From VXYL01 sp965199875 (lineage in GTDB: Bacteria > Pseudomonadota > Gammaproteobacteria > Pseudomonadales > Azotimanducaceae), in the NCBI GenBank assembly GCA_965199875.1, contig OZ241346.1, positions 3,534,001 to 3,598,000 on the forward strand: DNA of 64,000 nt, in the 5' to 3' direction. The translations under genes were made by a program, and so were the position numbers. Position 1 is the first letter of the stretch. The number at the start of each line of letters is the position of its first letter. Below are positions 59,587-64,000 of this stretch, piece by piece. Under the pieces are notes generated by a model. That model was given only the letters and a program-made list of their open reading frames with translations. It was not told where the DNA came from and did not search any database.

Positions 59587-60558
59587 CTATTGGCCAGCGC
59601 CGGCCAACAGGGCGGCGCTGCGCCGGTAGCCAGCCGCCAGCGCCAAGTCGCGAGGCGTCCGGCCGTGACGGTCCTTGGCATTCGGCACGGCGCCGGCGTT
59701 CAGCAGCAGCTCGACGTTGTCGGCGCACTCCTGCCACCACGGTCGCGCCGCGACGTGCAGCGGCGTCTGCCCATTGCTGTCGGAGGCGTTCGGATTCGCG
59801 CCTCGAGCGAGCAGCAGCTTGAGCGCCGCGCCGCCGCCTTCGCGGGCGGCGATGGCCAGCGGCGTTTGTGCGAAGGCCGGTTCGGCGTGTTCCGGCGCAG
59901 CCATCCTCCACACCGCTGGCGGCGCGGACTGGCTGGCGGAGTCCACCGCGGCGCCGGCGGCGAGCAGACGCTCCATGACCGGCCGCCAGCCGTAGCAGGC
60001 GGCGAGATGCAGCGGCCGGCAGCCGAGCGGACAAGGCGCTTCGAGGGCGGCACCGTGTTCGAGCAGCGCTTGAACGATCTCCGGCGCCGCGTCGGCATAG
60101 CCGTGGGCGCAGGCGGCGTGCAGCGGCAGCCATTGGCCAAGGCCAGCCGCCAGCGCCTTCACTTCCCAAACGAAGAAGCCGATCCGCGGCAACGGCCGGT
60201 TGGCGTCGTCGCCGCTCTTCAGCAGCACGTTTACCGAGTGCTTCTGGGCGCGGACGATGGCGAATCCCATCGGCGTCAGATGCTCGGCCAAGATGTCGAA
60301 CGATCGCGGCCCGGCCATGCTGGCGATGGCATCCGTCATGCCCAGGGCGCAGGCGCTGTGCAGGTCGCACGGAACGCCAGCGGCAAGCAGCAGCTTGGCC
60401 GTTTCCGGCTCGTGCAATGCGGCCAGCGGCAAGGCGCCAAGCGTCGTGTCGGCATCAAGGCCGACGGCGCGCCGGGACTTCGCGTACTGGGCGAGAATCA
60501 GTTCTCGGCAGCGACGTTCGTCGCCAGCTTCGGCCGCTTGGCGCAGTGCCGCGTTCAC
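59587..60558 (-). CDS. Ankyrin-repeat protein
   Basis: The 323-residue protein has at least five ankyrin-type repeats in its C-terminal two thirds, each about 33 residues: PLHAACAHGYADAAPEIVQ, RPLHLAACYGWRPVMERLL, TPLAIAAREGGGAALKLLL, TPLHVAARPWWQECADNVE and TPRDLALAAGYRRSAALL. The N-terminal third has degenerate repeats (ETAKLLLAAGVPCDLHSACAL). Ankyrin repeats bind other proteins; no signal peptide or enzyme domain is seen. The GTG start overlaps the stop of the ketopantoate-reductase-like gene (GTGA), so it is translated with it. Whether it regulates that enzyme is unknown. A rho-independent terminator follows. Confidence 0.85.
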   Translation of the reverse strand: MNAALRQAAEAGDERRCRELILAQYAKSRRAVGLDADTTLGALPLAALHEPETAKLLLAAGVPCDLHSACALGMTDAIASMAGPRSFDILAEHLTPMGFAIVRAQKHSVNVLLKSGDDANRPLPRIGFFVWEVKALAAGLGQWLPLHAACAHGYADAAPEIVQALLEHGAALEAPCPLGCRPLHLAACYGWRPVMERLLAAGAAVDSASQSAPPAVWRMAAPEHAEPAFAQTPLAIAAREGGGAALKLLLARGANPNASDSNGQTPLHVAARPWWQECADNVELLLNAGAVPNAKDRHGRTPRDLALAAGYRRSAALLAGAGQ

Positions 60559-61526
60559 GCTTGGCGAAACGCGAGCCGCTGCGCCAGCAGCGCATGCACC
60601 AGATCGATGGTCGGCGTCTGCACGCCGGTCAACGCGCCCAGTTCCTGCACGGCGCCGACCAGCGCGGCGGTCTCCAGCGGGCGGCCGAGCACCAGGTCTT
60701 GCAGCATCGACGTTCGATGCGCCCCCACCGCCGCGGCGCCGTCGATGCGTCGGTCGACGTCCACGGCGAAGCGAGCGCCCAGCGCCTCGCCGACGGCCTG
60801 GCCTTCCAGCATCATGGCGCGGGCAATGCTTCGGGTTCCCGGCTCGGTGGCAAGCACGTCCAGGGTGGCATGGGTGAGCGCGGACAGCGGATTGAACGCC
60901 AGGTTGCCCCACAGCTTCATCCAGATGTCGTTGCGCAGCTGGGAACGCACCGGCGCTTTCAGCCCCGCGGCCAGAAAGAGCGCCGCCAGCGCCACCACCC
61001 GTTCGCTGCGGTCGCCCTGGGGCTCGCCGAGAATCATGCGGTTGTCGGACAGATGCCGCACCACCCCCGGGGCCACCACCTCGGCGGAGGGGTAGACGAC
61101 GCAGCCGACGGCCCGTTCCGGCCCGATTCCGCGCCAGGCGGCGCCGGTCGGGTCGACGCTCTCGACGTGGCGTTCGCCGAAGGGCGAATCCAAGCCGTGG
61201 AAGTACCACCAGGGAATGCCGTTGACGGCGCTGACGACGAACGTGTCGCGGCGCAGCAGTGCGCGAATGCCATCGACGGCGGCGGGAACGGAGTGCGCCT
61301 TCAGGGTGACGACCACCGCGTCCTGCTTGCCGAGTTCCGCCGGCCGGCTGGTGGCCGGCAGATCGACGCGCAGTTCCTCGTCGTCGACGATCAGCGCAAG
61401 GCCCCGTTCCTGGATGGCGGCGAGATGCGTCCCCCTCGCCACGAGGGAGACGTCGGCGCCGGCCCGGGCCAGCAGCACCGCCAGATAGCCGCCGACCGCG
61501 CCGGCGCCGTAGATGCAGACCTTCAA
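60555..61526 (-). CDS. Ketopantoate reductase (ApbA/PanE) family protein
   Basis: The 323-residue protein is a second member of the ketopantoate reductase family in this window. The Rossmann motif GAGAVGGYLAVLL is near 7-19, the NADP-binding ARG at about 30-32, and the C-terminal domain has the substrate region with NDIWMKLWGNLAFNPLSAL near 201-219, in which the lysine and asparagines are catalytic. It differs from the copy at 30867-31877 in most residues. Starts with TTG at 61526, overlapping the CoA-ligase stop (TTGA), and overlaps the ankyrin gene, so it is in the middle of an operon with a CoA ligase and a CoA transferase. That setting favours a catabolic 2-oxo/2-hydroxy acid reaction. 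Confidence 0.88.
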   Translation of the reverse strand: MKVCIYGAGAVGGYLAVLLARAGADVSLVARGTHLAAIQERGLALIVDDEELRVDLPATSRPAELGKQDAVVVTLKAHSVPAAVDGIRALLRRDTFVVSAVNGIPWWYFHGLDSPFGERHVESVDPTGAAWRGIGPERAVGCVVYPSAEVVAPGVVRHLSDNRMILGEPQGDRSERVVALAALFLAAGLKAPVRSQLRNDIWMKLWGNLAFNPLSALTHATLDVLATEPGTRSIARAMMLEGQAVGEALGARFAVDVDRRIDGAAAVGAHRTSMLQDLVLGRPLETAALVGAVQELGALTGVQTPTIDLVHALLAQRLAFRQA

Positions 61527-63052
61527 GCGTCCAGCCCCAGTGCCTTGGCGAGGCCGATGCGCTGGATCTTGCCGGTGGGCCCCTTGGGAATCTCGTCCAC
61601 GAAGACGATCGTTCGCGGCGTCTTGAAGGCCGCCAGCCGCTGGCCCACGAAGTCGCGCAGTTCGCGTTCGCTGGGCGATTCGTCCTCGGCGAGCACCACC
61701 GCCGCGGCGACGTCCTCGCCCAGCTTCGGGTGCGGCACGGCGAAGGTGCAGGCTTGGCGCACGGCCTGGTGGTCGAGCAGCGCTTCGTCCACTTCCAGGG
61801 GCGCGATCTTCTCGCCGCCGCGGTTGATGATCTCCTTCAAGCGGCCCGTCACCTTGACGTAGCCGTCCTCGTCCATGACGCCTTGGTCGCCTGTGCGGAA
61901 CCAGTCCGCGCGGCCGTCCAAGGCGGCATGGAAGGCGGTCGCGTTGGCTTCGGGATGGTTCAGATAGCCGGCCGTGACGTTGGCGCCGCGAATGACGATC
62001 TCTCCTTCGACGCCGCTGGGCTGCAACTCGCCGGCGGCGTCCATGATCGCCACTTCCGGCCCTGCCGCGGGGCCGACGCGGCCCGGCTTGCGTGCGCCCG
62101 GCGGCAGCGGATTGGAGCACATCTGGTGGGCGGCTTCGGTCATCGCGTAGGCCTCGACAACGGGCGCCTGGAACACCCGTTCGAGTTCCGCCATCACCGT
62201 CGGCGGCAGCGATGCCGAGGACGAGCGAATGAACCGCAGCCGGCGGTCGGCCAAGGCCGCGGCGTTGCGGCCAGCGCGGGCCAGAATCGCCTGATGCATC
62301 GTTGGCACGGCGCTGTACCAGGTGGGTGCCGCGTCGGCGAACCAGGCGAAGAAGCGCAGCGCGTCGAAGCCCGGCGTGCAGACCACCTCGGCGCCCGCCG
62401 CCAGGCTTGCCAGGAGCGGTGCCATCAAGCCGTGGATGTGAAACAGCGGCATGACGTTCAAGCAGCGGTCGCCCGGCGCGAGGCGCAGCGTGGCGACGAT
62501 GTGGCGCGCCGAGGCAACGAGATTGCGCTGGCTGAGCGGCACCATCTTCGGCTTCGACGTGGTGCCGGAGGTGTGCAGAACCAACGCCACCGCCTCGGCC
62601 GGCCGCGCCTCGACCGGCTGTTCCCCGACATCCGCGAAGCGCCATGCCCCGGCATGGTCTTCCTCGACAAGACGCAGCACGCGCACGCCGCGCGCCTCGG
62701 CGACGGCAACGGCCGGCGATGTCGAATCCGCCGCCGCGACCAGCGCCTTGGCTTGCAGGTCCGTCAAGTAGAACTCGAACTCGGCCTCCTTGTAGGCCGG
62801 GTTCAGCGGCGCCGTGGCGCACCAGGGCGCCGTGCAGAGAAAGGCGCTGGCCATGCTCGGGCCGTTGTCGAGCACCACGGCGACGCGGTCTTCCGGGCCG
62901 ACGCCAGCGGCGCGCAGCTGGCGACCGGCTGCCGCCACCTGGCGGCGCAGTTCGCCGTAGGACATGCCCGGCCTGGAGGGCGCGGACAGCGCCGTGGCTT
63001 GGGGATCCGCGCTGGCCAGCAGGGCGGCGATTCCGTCCGATGCGGCGAGCAT
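61523..63052 (-). CDS. AMP-forming acyl-CoA ligase, oxalyl-CoA synthetase (AAE3)-like
   Basis: The 509-residue protein activates a carboxylic acid with ATP to its CoA thioester. The AMP-binding motif HTSGTTSKPKMVPLSQRNL is near 158-176, followed by MPLFHIHGLMAPLL, a TWYSAVPTMHQAILA segment and AYAMTEAAHQM near 297-307. The C-terminal catalytic region has GRLKEIINRGGEKIAPLEV and the lysine of PKGPTGKIQR. The block from FHIHGL to TMHQ is the pattern I know from plant and fungal oxalyl-CoA synthetases (AAE3/Pcs60), so oxalate or another dicarboxylate is a plausible substrate; this is an inference. It overlaps the ketopantoate-reductase-like gene by 4 bp and follows a CoA-transferase gene by 8 bp. 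Confidence 0.88.
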   Translation of the reverse strand: MLAASDGIAALLASADPQATALSAPSRPGMSYGELRRQVAAAGRQLRAAGVGPEDRVAVVLDNGPSMASAFLCTAPWCATAPLNPAYKEAEFEFYLTDLQAKALVAAADSTSPAVAVAEARGVRVLRLVEEDHAGAWRFADVGEQPVEARPAEAVALVLHTSGTTSKPKMVPLSQRNLVASARHIVATLRLAPGDRCLNVMPLFHIHGLMAPLLASLAAGAEVVCTPGFDALRFFAWFADAAPTWYSAVPTMHQAILARAGRNAAALADRRLRFIRSSSASLPPTVMAELERVFQAPVVEAYAMTEAAHQMCSNPLPPGARKPGRVGPAAGPEVAIMDAAGELQPSGVEGEIVIRGANVTAGYLNHPEANATAFHAALDGRADWFRTGDQGVMDEDGYVKVTGRLKEIINRGGEKIAPLEVDEALLDHQAVRQACTFAVPHPKLGEDVAAAVVLAEDESPSERELRDFVGQRLAAFKTPRTIVFVDEIPKGPTGKIQRIGLAKALGLDA

Positions 63053-63060
63053 GTGGGAAG

Positions 63061-64000
63061 TCAGGCGATCACTCCCGCATCGAGCAGATCCTGCACCTCG
63101 GCTTCCGACAGGCCGAGGTCCGCCGCCACCACTTCCCGGGTGTGCTGGCCGAGCAGCGGCGCGGCCTTGATCGGCACGGCGCTTGCGGACATGCGCACCG
63201 GCCAGCCGAGCAGCTTCACCGTGCCCAAGGCGGCGTGTTCCACTTCGTGGACGAAGCCGCGCGACAGCAAGTGGGGGTTTCGATACAGGTCCTTGGTGTC
63301 GAGCACCGCGCTGGCCGGTACGCCGCCTTCGGCCAGTTGGCGCATCGCTTCGTACTTGTCGCGCTGCAGCGTCCATGCTTCGACTTCCGCCCTCAAGGCC
63401 AGGCGGTTGCGGTAGCGGTCCCGGGGAGTCGCGTAGTCGGGGTCGGCGAGCAGGTCTTCCCGGCCGATGGCTTGGCACAAGTGCTGCCACATGCGCGGCG
63501 TCACCGCCATCACGTACAGGTAGTCGTTCGCGCCATCGCCCCGGCAGCGGTACAGCGTCATGTTCGGCGTCGCCCCGTTGCCGTGGCGCTGCGCCGCCCG
63601 CTCGCCGTAGTTGCCGTTGGAGGTGGCCGTGCGCAGGTAGTAGGTCATGGCTTCCTGCATGGACAGTTCGATGAGCTGGCCGCTGCCGGTGTTCAGCTTC
63701 TGCACATAGGCGGCGGCAATCGCCAGCGCCATCTGGATGCCGGTGCCGGCGTCGCCGGTGGTGGGGCCTGGGCGCATGGGCGGGCCGTCGGCCTCGCCGG
63801 TGATGGAGAACGCTCCGGCGGCGGATTGCGCCACCATGTCGTAGCACTTGTAGTCGGCCCAGGGGCCGCTGCTGCCGAAGCCCTTGATGCGGGCGTAGAT
63901 GATGTCCGGCTTGACGGCCTTCATGGCCGGATAGTCGAGGCGCAGCTTCTCCATCACGCCGGGGCCGTAGTTCTCGACGAAGACGTCGTAGCTGGCCAGC
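63061..64000 (-). CDS. CaiB/BaiF family CoA transferase, 5' part beyond the window
   Basis: The C-terminal 312 codons of a class III CoA transferase are present; the start lies beyond base 64000. The visible part has FVENYGPGVMEKLRLDYP, the RIKGFGSSGPWADYKCYDMVAQSAAGAFSITG region with the catalytic-type aspartate, and LLGQHTREVVAADLGLSEAEV at the end. It resembles formyl-CoA transferase-like proteins, and its place directly upstream of an AAE3-like CoA ligase suggests a joint role in acid activation. It is the first visible gene of an operon that ends at the terminator near 59556. Confidence 0.88.
   Translation of the reverse strand, partial: LASYDVFVENYGPGVMEKLRLDYPAMKAVKPDIIYARIKGFGSSGPWADYKCYDMVAQSAAGAFSITGEADGPPMRPGPTTGDAGTGIQMALAIAAAYVQKLNTGSGQLIELSMQEAMTYYLRTATSNGNYGERAAQRHGNGATPNMTLYRCRGDGANDYLYVMAVTPRMWQHLCQAIGREDLLADPDYATPRDRYRNRLALRAEVEAWTLQRDKYEAMRQLAEGGVPASAVLDTKDLYRNPHLLSRGFVHEVEHAALGTVKLLGWPVRMSASAVPIKAAPLLGQHTREVVAADLGLSEAEVQDLLDAGVIA

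Noticed and set aside
1..64000. CRISPR arrays, rRNA genes, complete insertion sequences or integrase genes
   Set aside because: No regularly spaced repeats, rRNA motifs or transposase-like proteins were found on either strand.

Overview
The window looks like a chromosomal segment of a GC-rich, probably marine or host-associated gammaproteobacterium. The evidence is the set of housekeeping genes: a HslR-PckA-GshA-AcpH run, YciB (IspZ) overlapping PdxJ, SmpB, zinc-binding ribosomal protein L31, proteobacterial phosphoenolpyruvate carboxylase, canonical RecQ, and a tRNA-Ser with its CCA encoded in the gene. Many degradative genes for CoA thioesters (four CaiB/BaiF loci), an F420-type LLM oxidoreductase, a Baeyer-Villiger-type monooxygenase and a PhyH dioxygenase point to a metabolically versatile, possibly uncultured lineage. 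The taxon is inferred from gene content only.

Layout. 1-2.1 kb: a minus-strand run with a cyclophilin, PdxJ and YciB. 2.3-9 kb: an orphan P-loop ATPase and a very large secreted subtilase. 9-11.5 kb: a CoA transferase and a DUF4143 ATPase. 11.7-20.4 kb: prenyl synthase, short-chain dehydrogenases, tRNA-Ser, a double-domain CoA transferase, two thioredoxin-fold genes, and a crotonase/LLM/SDR operon. 20.5-22.4 kb: SmpB and a sodium symporter. 22.4-24.5 kb: an accessory patch with two unknown genes followed by decayed gene fragments. 24.6-28.6 kb: a divergent pair, an ADP-forming acyl-CoA synthetase and a ThDP enzyme of the oxalyl-CoA decarboxylase / 2-hydroxyacyl-CoA lyase family. 28.7-30.8 kb: a type II restriction-modification pair. 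30.9-37.3 kb: catabolic genes on the minus strand (ketopantoate-reductase-like, GH4, PhyH, thiolase plus DUF35) with a 116-bp inverted-repeat element. 37.5-42.5 kb: sulfotransferase, hslR, pckA, gshA, acpH. 42.5-52.9 kb: M48 peptidase, rpmE, methyltransferase, CoA transferase/monooxygenase pair, recQ and ppc. 53-57.6 kb: a second accessory patch with a Uma2 remnant, a membrane-anchored coiled-coil protein and a 1200-residue RecQ-like helicase carrying a DUF559-like nuclease segment. 57.7-64 kb: phosphoesterase, trans-sulfuration-type PLP enzyme, and an operon of CoA transferase, acyl-CoA ligase, ketopantoate-reductase-like and ankyrin genes.

How parts fit. pckA and ppc act at the PEP/oxaloacetate node. 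The AAE3-like CoA ligase, the CaiB/BaiF transferases and the ThDP lyase could jointly activate and cleave oxalate or 2-hydroxy acids. The best candidates for something undescribed are the RecQ-like/coiled-coil pair (53317-57605), the two-gene unknown cassette with neighbouring wreckage (22428-24451), and a recurrent promoter geometry in which a -10-like hexamer lies 6-8 nt before the start codon of at least seven genes, suggesting leaderless transcripts. No CRISPR array, complete insertion sequence, rRNA or replication origin was seen.
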